Positions 42,510 to 51,094 of a stretch of 64,000 bases of DNA are shown here, one piece after another (the stretch's first letter is position 1; the number at the start of each line of letters is the position of its first letter). The translations under genes and the position numbers were made by a program. The notes under the pieces were generated by a model, which saw only the letters and a list, made by a program, of their open reading frames with translations, was not told where the DNA came from and searched no databases. The DNA comes from Aliarcobacter cryaerophilus ATCC 43158 (GTDB lineage: Bacteria; Campylobacterota; Campylobacteria; Campylobacterales; Arcobacteraceae): positions 434,001-498,000 of the forward strand of contig NZ_CP032823.1 in the NCBI RefSeq assembly GCF_003660105.1, given 5' to 3'.

Positions 42510-44039
42510 TTATTTCCTTCTTGTATTTTGTCTTATAGAAACTATTAATTGATAAATTAGATATGCAATAGCTATTTTATAACATAATCCTAAAATAGTA
42601 ATTTTTTCAGATCCAGTCATTAGCGAAAATGGATTTAATGAATTTGCAAAAGATTTTAAATATAAATCAGATGAAAAATACACATAAAGCATATAAAAGC
42701 TAACCAATAAATAAATAAGTATAGGATGAATGATTACGTTGTCTTTTTCTAATATTAAATAAGAAAGATAGGCTAATATAATACAATTAATAATGAATGT
42801 AATTGTAACAACACCTGTAGTGTCAAATGTTAATTCAATTAAATCTAAAATAATTTTATTATTAATAGAATTATTAGTAAAATCACAAGCAAAAAGTGAA
42901 TATCCAAAAGTAAGTGATACAATCCAGAAAAAAGGCAAGAACCAATTTTGTGAATGATTAGAACTCCATTCATGTAGTATGAATATTAATCTTTCAAATG
43001 TTCTATAATCACTTTTTTTCAAAGAATTATATTCTTCCATTCTTTTTTTCATTTCCAATTTATAAAATCTATTAGCCTCAATAATATTATTTGAATTATC
43101 ATAAAAATTCTTAATAATTCTTGCTGTCTCTCTATTGGCAACATTTATATCAGTTGGTTCTCCAATAAATTTATAATCATTTGTTATTTCATCATACTTC
43201 TTTCTTGATTTCGATGTAATATCTAAAAAATTTGCTTCGGCATCAAAAATAGAATTTCTTAAATCAAACTTTCCAGAAACTATAGTATCCCTAAATATTG
43301 CTTTTCCCAAAAACTTTGTGTACTTAAAATCTAGGTCACAATTAAATTCTGATTCACTAAAAACTGATATTTTTTCAAAATCAGTTCTCTCAAAATTAAC
43401 TTTTTCAAATTTACTTTGATAAAAATCAGCTAAATCTTTAAATTTAGTATTATAGAATATTGCATCATTTACATCACAGAATTGGATTTTTACTTTTGTA
43501 TTTTCTTCAAATATGGAATTAGTTAAATCTAATTTAGTAATTTTGAATCGCTTAGAATCATTTTCCTTTTTTCTTTCTGATGAATCTATTATGAAATTTT
43601 TTTCTATTGAACAATTTTTTAATATCAGAGACTTAATCTCTTTAAATTTTTCTTTTATATTATTGTTATTTTTTATAAGTTGTTCTTTAAGAACAACTCC
43701 TTCTAATTCTAAATTATCTATTTTTGAATTAAAAAATAATAAATCTTTTATTTTAATTTTATCTTCTGAAGGATTATTAAAATAATACTTCTCAATTTCA
43801 GAATCTTTAAAAATAATTGATTCACAAAATATGTGTCTAAATTCTCCTTTAATAGTACATTTTTCAAAAATCACCTCACAATTTTTATTTATTATTAAAT
43901 TATCTGAAAAGCAATTAGTAAAAGTACAATTAATAAATTTAATTTTTTCAACTTTAGTTAAATCATCTTTTATTTCATTTTTAAAATTAGAAAATTTTTT
44001 ATTTTTGAACGTTATATTTTTTTTTATAATTTTTAGCAT
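42510..44039 (-). CDS. Pentapeptide-repeat protein with C-terminal membrane domain
   Basis: 509 residues. From about 10 to 285 it is made of A(D/N)Lxx-type repeats (DLTNSIFEEN, DAIFYNTKFKDLADF, ANFLDI), predicted to form a right-handed quadrilateral beta-helix. After a helical linker with WSSNHSQNWF come four membrane helices (about 365-382, 405-430, 433-450, 470-500). Such fusions occur as possible channels or effectors; the function of this one is unknown. Its position between transfer genes and the relaxase suggests cargo, perhaps defensive. Confidence 0.75.
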   Translation of the reverse strand: MLKIIKKNITFKNKKFSNFKNEIKDDLTKVEKIKFINCTFTNCFSDNLIINKNCEVIFEKCTIKGEFRHIFCESIIFKDSEIEKYYFNNPSEDKIKIKDLLFFNSKIDNLELEGVVLKEQLIKNNNNIKEKFKEIKSLILKNCSIEKNFIIDSSERKKENDSKRFKITKLDLTNSIFEENTKVKIQFCDVNDAIFYNTKFKDLADFYQSKFEKVNFERTDFEKISVFSESEFNCDLDFKYTKFLGKAIFRDTIVSGKFDLRNSIFDAEANFLDITSKSRKKYDEITNDYKFIGEPTDINVANRETARIIKNFYDNSNNIIEANRFYKLEMKKRMEEYNSLKKSDYRTFERLIFILHEWSSNHSQNWFLPFFWIVSLTFGYSLFACDFTNNSINNKIILDLIELTFDTTGVVTITFIINCIILAYLSYLILEKDNVIIHPILIYLLVSFYMLYVYFSSDLYLKSFANSLNPFSLMTGSEKITILGLCYKIAIAYLIYQLIVSIRQNTRRK

Positions 44040-44089
44040 ATTACCTTTTTTCTAATTTAAAAATATCTTATTAATTATATCAAAAAATA

Positions 44090-45730
44090 TTATCTTTCTT
44101 TTTCAAATTCGTCTTTAATTTTGTTAATAAACTCTTTACTAGATTCATTAAAGTTAACTTTCTTAATATCAGTCCATCCTTTTTGAATCATCAATTTAGC
44201 AATTAATTTTGCATCTTCATCTGTTATATTTTCAGTTGATAATATCTCTTCAATTCTATCTTCAATCTCAATATTTTTATCTTTACTTTTAAATTTAACA
44301 TTATCATTTTCTTGAGAAATATAATATCTTGATAAATCAATATCACTTTCAAGATTGTAAATATCTTTGAATATCTTATTTTGGTATGAGTTAAAGAACT
44401 TTAGATTTTCAATATTTGATTTTTTACTATAATCTAAATCATTTACAATGTTAGCTTTTGCATTGTTTTGTAAGTGAAATAAGATAGTACTATCATCAAG
44501 TCCTATTTGATTAAAATATACGGTATAGCTTTTATCTTCATAGCTAAATTTTAATCCAGTCTTTTTTCTTTTACCTTGAATATTTTGATTTCTAAATCCT
44601 AAATCTTTGTATCCAAAGTTTGAAAGTATATCTTTTAGTTCAACTTCATTTTTTGCATATTTTAAAGCTTCTAATATATCATTTTTAACAGCATTGTTAA
44701 AAGATAGATATTTATTATCACTTTTTACATTAGATGATGATTTACTTCTACCTTTCATATTTTCCATTACTAAATCATTTGATGAAATCAAAGGAAAGAT
44801 ATAATCTCTTTGCTTTAGCTCTTCAATTATTGTAGATTGAAAGCCATTTGTATATTTAATATAATCTCTTGCTAGAAAGTTATCTCTAGTCATAAGCTCT
44901 TTTAATTTTACTTTATCTTTATTTGCTATTGCAATTAAAGTCTCATTTGTAATCTCATCAATTGGAATAGGGTAGATATCTTTTATATTATTACTTCTAA
45001 ACTCAAAGTTCAAATTTAATCTATCTAATCTTTTTTTTATATTGTTCATAGCTTTAATATAAAACTGTAAATTACCAGTTGCAGTTGCATAATCATATAA
45101 AAGCTCTAAGTTCTTTGTTAAATCATCACCTTTTGAATTAACATAGTTAATTACTTGCTTATCTGTCATCTTTTGAGTGAACCAAGAGAATCTACTACAT
45201 TTTTCCATTAAACCTTGAAACTTATTTACACTTCTATCTTTCTCTTCATCAAAGTGAAATACTAAATTGTATTTACTTGCTATATTAGATAAATGCTTTT
45301 TTAAATGATAATAGTTTAATCCAGTATGTTTTGTAGAATTAAATAAAAGATGAAAGTGTGGCTCAATATTATCAAAATCTATATCACTGTTAAAAGCTCT
45401 ATTGTGATAAGCAGCTAAAGTATCACTACTTAATTCAAAACTCTTATTTGAAAAGTACTCTTTTTTATTTCCATTTTTATCTATGTATTCTCTAGTTTTT
45501 ACTCTAAAAGTATATTTTGTATTGATTATCTCATCAAGCATTAATTTCATTACATTGTTAATTTTATCTTTTGAATTAAATCCATTTGCAATTAATTGGC
45601 TTGTATCAATAGAGCATTTAAAATGAGCTTTGTGTTTTAAAGGATTATATTCATCAATACTATTATAAATAGTTTCTGCATGGTCTAAAATATGTAAATC
45701 AACTCTATATGATGATTCATTCTTGCTCAT
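44090..45730 (-). CDS. HUH endonuclease: relaxase or replication initiator
   Basis: 546 residues. The motif EPHFHLLF (His125, His127) is the HUH metal site; candidate nucleophile tyrosines Tyr140/Tyr141 lie downstream in GLNYYHLKKH. A HUH-then-Tyr order is seen in rolling-circle Rep proteins, whereas relaxases usually carry the Tyr upstream (none obvious but Tyr22/Tyr28), so both roles remain open. The C-terminal 300 residues are helical and charged. It reads out of the AT-rich repeat region to its right, the likely nick/origin site. Confidence 0.75.
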   Translation of the reverse strand: MSKNESSYRVDLHILDHAETIYNSIDEYNPLKHKAHFKCSIDTSQLIANGFNSKDKINNVMKLMLDEIINTKYTFRVKTREYIDKNGNKKEYFSNKSFELSSDTLAAYHNRAFNSDIDFDNIEPHFHLLFNSTKHTGLNYYHLKKHLSNIASKYNLVFHFDEEKDRSVNKFQGLMEKCSRFSWFTQKMTDKQVINYVNSKGDDLTKNLELLYDYATATGNLQFYIKAMNNIKKRLDRLNLNFEFRSNNIKDIYPIPIDEITNETLIAIANKDKVKLKELMTRDNFLARDYIKYTNGFQSTIIEELKQRDYIFPLISSNDLVMENMKGRSKSSSNVKSDNKYLSFNNAVKNDILEALKYAKNEVELKDILSNFGYKDLGFRNQNIQGKRKKTGLKFSYEDKSYTVYFNQIGLDDSTILFHLQNNAKANIVNDLDYSKKSNIENLKFFNSYQNKIFKDIYNLESDIDLSRYYISQENDNVKFKSKDKNIEIEDRIEEILSTENITDEDAKLIAKLMIQKGWTDIKKVNFNESSKEFINKIKDEFEKER

Positions 45731-45754
45731 AATACTCCTTTAAAAGAAAGCTTG

Positions 45755-45985
45755 ACGATAGTTAAGCATATAGCTTAGACATTAAAATATTGTAGCAATT
45801 TATTGCTTAAATATTTTATGTCATTACCTGATTAATATAATTACATTCAAAATAGTTAATAGATAGTTTATATATTAGTTATATTTGGTGTACATATAGA
45901 ATAATATAGTTAATATATTAGTTAAAGATAGATTTATATAATTTATTATATAGTTTTATATTAGTAAAATATATAGTTAGGATAT
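45755..45985. other. AT-rich, repeat-dense region upstream of the HUH gene; candidate oriT/origin
   Basis: Contains the palindrome TAAGCATATAGCTTA (about 45762-45776), a long hairpin 45784-45817 (AAAATATT..AGCAAT / ATTGCT..AATATTTT with a 2x2 internal loop), and then iterated TAGTTAATA/ATATTAGTTA-type motifs between about 45850 and 45980. No G/C-rich nick motif stands out. Placement directly before the HUH endonuclease is what makes an origin plausible. Confidence 0.45.
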
Positions 45986-45991
45986 ATGTAT

Positions 45992-46327
45992 ATGTCAATT
46001 TCAAAACAAGCTTTAGCTTTGGCAAAAAATAAAGAAAAAGAACAAATAAATAGTAAAAAATCTAAATATCAAGATTATGAAGCTGATATATTGTTTCTAA
46101 AAAAAGAGGGCTTTTCTGTTTCAAGAATTGCACAATTTTTAGAAGATACTTATAATTTAAAAAATGATAAAAGTTTAACTGCTTTGCAAAGTTTTATAAA
46201 AGTTAGAGAAAAAAAAGTTGAAAATGTAGAACAATTTAATACAGTAAATAAAATTGAAAATAAAGAAAGTAATATGTATTCAACAGAACAGGATTTATTG
46301 AATCTTGTTAGTGGATTTAGAAAATGA
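45992..46327 (+). CDS. Small hypothetical protein, possible accessory DNA-binding factor
   Basis: 111 residues from the second ATG (45992), which has AGGA at better spacing than the ATG at 45986. The N-terminus is basic and helical (ALALAKNKEKEQINSKKS), then ADILFLKKEGFSVSRIAQFL resembles a helix-turn-helix as in small relaxosome accessory proteins. Divergent from the HUH gene across the candidate origin, a typical position for an auxiliary mobilisation protein; that role is inferred. Confidence 0.6.
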   Translation: MSISKQALALAKNKEKEQINSKKSKYQDYEADILFLKKEGFSVSRIAQFLEDTYNLKNDKSLTALQSFIKVREKKVENVEQFNTVNKIENKESNMYSTEQDLLNLVSGFRK

Positions 46328-46340
46328 TTGGTAAAATAAA

Positions 46341-48428
46341 ATGAAAAAAAGTTTTTTAAATAAAATAAACAAAGGTGGTATTAGCCATCCCTTTCATAAA
46401 AGTTTTAAGATTGAAAAATGGATTGAAGATTTTCAAAAATATTTAGAGGAGGAATCAAAAAAATTAACCATTTTTGAAGATGAAAAAGATATTGAATCTG
46501 AAGGCTCTTATTTTGATCAGGATTTGAATATTTTTATTGCGGGATTAATATTTGGTATTTTTTTAGAAGAGATAAGAGAAGAGTTGAAAAATTTATATAA
46601 TAATGAAAATCCATTTTTAGCTTATGAAGAAATAATAAAATTTTATTTTTCAATTTCTAATAGAGAGAAAAAAATATTGTTAGAAAAATTTAAAAACTCT
46701 GAAACAAATTTAATTAATATAACATTTAATAATAATTTTATGAAAAATGAACTAATAGCAGAAGATATAGTTCACGGTTCTGTTGATAGCATATCGAATG
46801 CAATACACAACTGTATCATTAAAATGAATGAGAATATTAAATTAAAGATTTCAGATAAACCTATTTCAAAACTCTCTTTTGTAAAAAAAGAAGCTTATTT
46901 ATCAGGAATGTATAGTGCATTAGAAAATTATTGGAATTTAATTATTTTATTAGATTATCAATTCTTTAGAAAAAAAAGTGAAAATGGAGAAACTTATTAT
47001 ATTGTATTCCAAGCAGAATCGGAATATGAAAAAATTTCTCTTATAAGTAATCAACGAAGAGAAAAAATAGTTACTCAACGGGCATTTTTTGCAATAGGAG
47101 ATGATTATTTATATACAAAAATAAAAAAAGAATTTAAATACATTAAAAATTCTAAAGCTTTTCAAGTAGTTAAATTTAGTGAAAATAATAAAATTATGAG
47201 TACTTATTTATCTTTATTATCCCAAGAAGCATATTTAAGTGATTTTATTCCTACTGAGATTATGAAAAATTACTATAATAATCAATTCAACATTTTAGAT
47301 ATTTTAAAGGTTTTTAAACAATTAGTGCTATTAGCTCTACAATTTGAAGATAATTATGTAGATGAAAATATTGAAGAAAATGAATTTGAAAAACTTCTTC
47401 AATTCTGTCCAATAATAAAAAAAAGAAAATTAATTAAATCTTTATGTGAACTTACAGGATATAAATTCTTAAAAATTGAAATAATATTAAAATTTTTAGA
47501 ATATGAAGGAAATAAAAATGATGATTTATGGGTAAATCCAATAATTTCAATATCAAAAGATGAATACATTTTATTAACAGGAGCGATTGACTCACCTAAT
47601 TTATTACGAACAGTTGAGAAATGGCTTGTAAAGCTAGATATTCCATTGGATAAAAGAGGTGATTACTATGAAACATTAATTGTAAAAGATTTTAATAAAG
47701 TAATAGAAAATAACAAAGAAATTAAAGATTTTAATAAATCAGTTAGTAAAAGAATCAAATTAAATAATAATAAAGAAGAACAAATAGATTTTCTTTGTAG
47801 AATAGGTAATAAAATATTATTAGCTGAAACAAAATGTATTATTACATCAGATTCTCCTCAGAGAGAATTTAATACCTATAAAAGATTAAAGGATGAGGCT
47901 TCAATTCAAGTTAATAGAAAAAAAGAGTTTATATTACAAGATTTGAGAAAAGTTTTTGAGATTTTAAAGTGGGATTTTAATCCTAATGTTGAATATGAAA
48001 TTATAACATTTATTATTAATAGCAATAGAACTTTAGTAGGTTTAAGTATTAATGATATACCTATAATTGATAAAGAAATATTGTTAAATTATTTTAGAAA
48101 AAATAAATTCCCAATTTTATCAATGGAAAAAAATGAACAAATTATCCACATAGCATATTTTATTCTTTACAATAATTTAGAAGAAATGTATAAAAATTTT
48201 ATGATTTATTTGAAAAATCCACCACCAATAATTTTGCATAAACATTCTTTTGAAAGAAAATTAGTTCAAATGCCTAGGTTAAGTGAAAAATCACCAATAA
48301 TTATTCTTTCTCGATTAATTCCTATTAAAATACATCCAAAAGAAATTTTAGAAAAAGATTACCCTTTTAAAATCGAAAAAGAAAAAGAATTTGATGAATA
48401 TATTAATAAAGTTGATTTTATTATTTAA
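46341..48428 (+). CDS. PD-(D/E)XK nuclease-domain protein, possible defence effector
   Basis: 695 residues with no membrane segment. Near the C-terminal third, YYETLIVKDF (Glu444) followed by QIDFLCRIGNKILLAETK (Asp483, Glu496, Lys498) fits the E...D...ExK core of restriction-endonuclease-like nucleases, with strand-strand spacing typical of NERD/REase folds. The N-terminal 400 residues are helical and unassigned. It lies immediately upstream of the retron RNA, within element cargo, so an anti-phage role is plausible. No partner methylase or ATPase adjoins. Confidence 0.6.
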   Translation: MKKSFLNKINKGGISHPFHKSFKIEKWIEDFQKYLEEESKKLTIFEDEKDIESEGSYFDQDLNIFIAGLIFGIFLEEIREELKNLYNNENPFLAYEEIIKFYFSISNREKKILLEKFKNSETNLINITFNNNFMKNELIAEDIVHGSVDSISNAIHNCIIKMNENIKLKISDKPISKLSFVKKEAYLSGMYSALENYWNLIILLDYQFFRKKSENGETYYIVFQAESEYEKISLISNQRREKIVTQRAFFAIGDDYLYTKIKKEFKYIKNSKAFQVVKFSENNKIMSTYLSLLSQEAYLSDFIPTEIMKNYYNNQFNILDILKVFKQLVLLALQFEDNYVDENIEENEFEKLLQFCPIIKKRKLIKSLCELTGYKFLKIEIILKFLEYEGNKNDDLWVNPIISISKDEYILLTGAIDSPNLLRTVEKWLVKLDIPLDKRGDYYETLIVKDFNKVIENNKEIKDFNKSVSKRIKLNNNKEEQIDFLCRIGNKILLAETKCIITSDSPQREFNTYKRLKDEASIQVNRKKEFILQDLRKVFEILKWDFNPNVEYEIITFIINSNRTLVGLSINDIPIIDKEILLNYFRKNKFPILSMEKNEQIIHIAYFILYNNLEEMYKNFMIYLKNPPPIILHKHSFERKLVQMPRLSEKSPIIILSRLIPIKIHPKEILEKDYPFKIEKEKEFDEYINKVDFII

Positions 48429-48446
48429 AAAATATGTAAAGTTAGG

Positions 48447-48452
48447 TAAAAT
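48447..48452 (+). promoter_or_regulatory. Probable -10 element of the retron
   Basis: TAAAAT seven bases before the first base of the a1 repeat, the position expected if transcription begins at or just before the msr RNA. No clear -35. Confidence 0.45.
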
Positions 48453-48458
48453 GATACA

Positions 48459-48630
48459 TAACCACTTTTTAGCTGGCTTAAATCTAATTTTGATTAAAGC
48501 TTGTGCCTGATGATTAATCAGGTCGAATTATATTGATGGTATTGGCTGCAGAAATTTAAATAAATTCTCAGCTCCATCCGAATCAGAGAATTTATTTAAA
48601 TTTCTGCATCTTAAAAGTATTAAGTGGTTA
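48459..48630 (+). ncRNA. Retron msr-msd non-coding RNA
   Basis: Inverted ends a1 TAACCACTT (48459-48467) and a2 AAGTGGTTA (48622-48630) are perfect complements. Just after a1 comes TTAGCTG, with the putative branching guanosine at 48472 as in other retrons. Then two msr hairpins (48476-48484/48492-48500 with one mismatch; CCTGAT/ATCAGG 48506-48522) and the msd: a perfect 23-bp stem 48547-48569/48586-48608 with a 16-nt loop. The order (a1, branch G, msr stems, long msd stem, a2) matches known retrons; sits 20 nt upstream of the effector gene. Confidence 0.9.
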
Positions 48631-48650
48631 ACTTTTTATAATAGGTAGAT

Positions 48651-49580
48651 ATGAGTTTTTATATTAGTGATGATGAATTAGTCAATTATTTTTCTAAAAT
48701 TTCATTTGTATTTAATAATATTAAGTTAATAAGAGAGCATTTAGATATTATTTTTGTTTTTGGAAGTGCTGATAATTCTCTAAATTCAGGAAGAAGTTTA
48801 TTTATGAATTATATTAACGAGAAAGATACCCCATTCAAATTTATTACTATAGAAAAACTATATAAAGATTTGAGAACATTTGCATTTAAGACAAAAGGGA
48901 TTAGTTCAGAAAAAATCAAATTGGCTCATCTTGAGTACATAGCAATAAAAAATGCTTTTTCTATTTTAATATTTCCAGAAAGCCCAGGTTCTTTTGCTGA
49001 ATTAGGTTACTTTTCAGCTAAAGAAGATACGAGAAAAAAAATTATTGTTTCAAATAAATTAAAATATAATATTAAGTCAACATATGTTAACTCAATAATT
49101 GAAATTATCCATCAAGATAAAGAAATAAAGGAAATATTATATACAGATATTGAAAGTACATTATATTTTAATCAATATATAGAAAGGTTATTAGATAATT
49201 ATACTGATTATAATGAAGAGATTTTTAAAGCTAAAGATAAGGTTAGTAATGAAATGTATCAATTATCTGTTTTATATGAAATCATAAGATTATTTCCAGG
49301 TTTAATTTATACAGAGCTTTTATTTACAGTAAGATATTTTTTTGATAAATTATCAATAAAGATTGATGATGTAGAAACATATTTAAAATCTATGATATCT
49401 TTATTAGTTATATCAAATTTAATTGAGAGAGAAGAATTTAGATACAATCAAAAAACAAACAATTTATTTAAAGTAGTTGATGATAATTTTTCTTGCTTCA
49501 AATTTGAGCATTCAGAAGATGATTATTTAAAAATACTGAAGCATACAAGTGAATTTTCTAAAAGGAAAAATCTAAAATGA
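48651..49580 (+). CDS. Retron effector: nucleoside-deoxyribosyltransferase-like with C-terminal winged helix
   Basis: 309 residues. The N-terminal Rossmann-like domain shows FVFGSADNS (36-43) and ILIFPESPGSFAELGYFSA (105-123), with Glu110/Glu117 as likely catalytic acids, as in nucleoside 2-deoxyribosyltransferase/N-glycosidase effectors of Eco1 (Ec86)-type retrons. The C-terminal ~100 residues (LFPGLIYTELLFTVRYFFDK) look like a winged helix that would contact msDNA. Lies between the ncRNA and RT, the type II-A order, and overlaps the RT by 4 nt. In the type system the effector depletes a nucleotide cofactor when the retron is triggered; here inferred. Confidence 0.85.
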   Translation: MSFYISDDELVNYFSKISFVFNNIKLIREHLDIIFVFGSADNSLNSGRSLFMNYINEKDTPFKFITIEKLYKDLRTFAFKTKGISSEKIKLAHLEYIAIKNAFSILIFPESPGSFAELGYFSAKEDTRKKIIVSNKLKYNIKSTYVNSIIEIIHQDKEIKEILYTDIESTLYFNQYIERLLDNYTDYNEEIFKAKDKVSNEMYQLSVLYEIIRLFPGLIYTELLFTVRYFFDKLSIKIDDVETYLKSMISLLVISNLIEREEFRYNQKTNNLFKVVDDNFSCFKFEHSEDDYLKILKHTSEFSKRKNLK

Positions 49581-50500
49581 TATTTTTAGAATCTATATGT
49601 AAAAGATTTGAAAAAAATTTAAATCAGATTGTTGATTTTTCGACTACAGCAAATAAAAGATATAAGACATATAAAATAAAAAAAAGAACTTCAGGTACAA
49701 GAACAATTGAGCAACCATCACAAGAATTAAAATTATATCAAAAATTTATAAGTGAAAAGATATTTCTCAATTTACCTGTACATGAAGCAGTTTTTTCATA
49801 TAAAAAAAATATTTCAATTAAGAATTTAGCAGATAAACATAAAAATAATAGATATTTATTAAGAATAGATTTTAAAGACTTTTTTCCATCAATAAAGGGA
49901 GATAATATAAGATTATTTTTGAAAAATTCTAATTTAAAATTAAGTGATTTAGAAATAACTTTGATAAATTTGTTTGTTTGCAAAAATAATAAACTAACAA
50001 TAGGAGCATCTTCCTCTCCATCGATAACAAATGCAATATTATTTAGTTTTGATGATGATGTTTATAAATTTTGCTTAGAACAAAATATTATATATTCTAG
50101 ATATGCTGATGATTTATATTTCTCAACAAATGAGGAAGGAATACTTTCATCTATTTTGGAGTATGTAAAGAATTATATATTTTCATATAAAATAGATTTA
50201 CATATTAATTATGATAAAAATATTTATACTTCTAAAAAACATAGAAGAATAATTACAGGTTTAACAATAACTACTGATGGTAATATTTCTGTAGGTAGAA
50301 AACAGAAACAATATATAAAAAGTTTAATTAATTCATATAAATATAAATGTTTAGAAGATGAACAAATTAATTATCTTAAAGGGTATTTAAATTTTTTGGT
50401 TTATATAGAACCTACTTATATTGATAATTTAAAAAACAAATATGGAGAAGTTATAATTAATGAATTGTTTATTAATAAGTTTAACAATAAATGTAATTGA
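49577..50500 (+). CDS. ret: Retron reverse transcriptase
   Basis: 307 residues, the usual retron RT size. Finger/palm motifs: RTIEQPSQELKLYQK (RT1), NLADKH (83-88, equivalent of the retron NAxxH motif), LLRIDFKDFFPSI (motif A, Asp98), TIGASSSPSITN (motif B, 141-152), SRYADDLYFS (catalytic YADD, 176-179) and RIITGLTI (226-228, equivalent of the retron VTG motif that recognises the msr). It reverse-transcribes the msd to branched msDNA primed from the branching G. Overlaps the effector gene (ATGA), so both are coupled. Confidence 0.95.
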   Translation: MIFLESICKRFEKNLNQIVDFSTTANKRYKTYKIKKRTSGTRTIEQPSQELKLYQKFISEKIFLNLPVHEAVFSYKKNISIKNLADKHKNNRYLLRIDFKDFFPSIKGDNIRLFLKNSNLKLSDLEITLINLFVCKNNKLTIGASSSPSITNAILFSFDDDVYKFCLEQNIIYSRYADDLYFSTNEEGILSSILEYVKNYIFSYKIDLHINYDKNIYTSKKHRRIITGLTITTDGNISVGRKQKQYIKSLINSYKYKCLEDEQINYLKGYLNFLVYIEPTYIDNLKNKYGEVIINELFINKFNNKCN

Positions 50501-50540
50501 TATTAAATTATTACGGTAAAATATACGGTAATCAATATTT
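50501..50540. repeat. Right-end arm-type repeat of the element
   Basis: Two copies of ACGGTAA 12 bp apart (50513-50519 and 50525-50531) within a 40-bp segment that matches 54821-54860 at 36 positions. It lies 45 bp inside attR. A related tandem GGTA pair occurs near attL, upstream of the integrase. Probably integrase arm-binding sites. Confidence 0.6.
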
Positions 50541-50584
50541 TTTTTTGATAAAAGTTCTATTTTATAGTATTTATAATATCTAAT

Positions 50585-50664
50585 TGAGATACAGATAGTT
50601 CCTGTAAAGCTACTTCCAAAAAACTAAAAACTAATTCAAATAAGCCCTTTTTATAGGGCTTGTT
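50585..50664 (+). repeat. attR: 80-bp direct repeat at the right end of the element
   Basis: Copy of 26792-26871 with three substitutions; includes the duplicated YciI-gene 3' end and terminator. A decayed second integrase begins 119 nt beyond it. Confidence 0.88.
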
Positions 50665-50782
50665 ACTATAATATGTACTTAAATAAAAACAGACTAAAAC
50701 ATATAAATTTAAATAAAATCAAATAATTTAACGGGATAATTTACAGTAACTTTTAAACTATAAAAAGGAATTACCGCTAAAA

Positions 50783-51094
50783 ATGGCAAGATTAGTAAAA
50801 CCACTAACAGATAAAGATATTAGTACAGTACAACCTAGAGAAAAGGACTATAAATTAAATGATGGAAAAGGTTTATTTGTTATTGTAAAAATTGATGGTA
50901 CAAAGTATTTCAGATTTGATTTTTCATATGGTGGAAAAAGAAAATCTACTAGCTTTTGAGTTTATCCAAAAACTACACTAAAAAAAGCCAGAGAAAAAAG
51001 AGAAGATGCTAGAGAGTTATTATCAAAAAATATTAATCCTATATCAGCAAAAAGTATAAAAAGAGCTTCAGATGGAATGACCCCAAGTTGGTAG
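50783..51094 (+). pseudogene. Truncated, interrupted integrase (second element)
   Basis: Begins MARLVKPLTDKDIS and continues with DGKGLFVIVKIDGTKYFRFD, homologous to the N-terminal domain of the integrase at 26975; a TGA at 50957-50959 interrupts it, then VYPKTTLKKAREKREDAREL continues in the same frame until about 51079, where homology stops and TAG ends the frame. No catalytic domain remains. It has the same orientation and spacing from its att copy as the intact integrase, so it is the remains of an element integrated in tandem at the same site. Confidence 0.9.

Larger units (their letters stand above)
26792..50664. mobile_element. Integrated mobilizable/conjugative-like element, about 23.8 kb, carrying a retron
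   Basis: Bounded by 80-bp direct repeats that restore the 3' end of the YciI gene on the left. Inside are a P4-type integrase next to attL, HigBA, a long hairpin-rich gene-free region, an AlpA/ParA-led operon with a coupling-protein ATPase and a DotA/TraY-like protein, an HUH relaxase/Rep, and cargo (pentapeptide protein, PD-(D/E)XK protein, retron) next to attR. No VirB4, DotB, DotG/H or pilus genes are seen, so transfer would need a helper or an unrecognised apparatus. Confidence 0.85.

Noticed and set aside
48651-49580. Restriction or TIR effector identity for the retron partner
   Set aside because: The FGSADNS and PESPGSFAELG blocks fit a nucleoside-deoxyribosyltransferase fold, not TIR or nuclease motifs.
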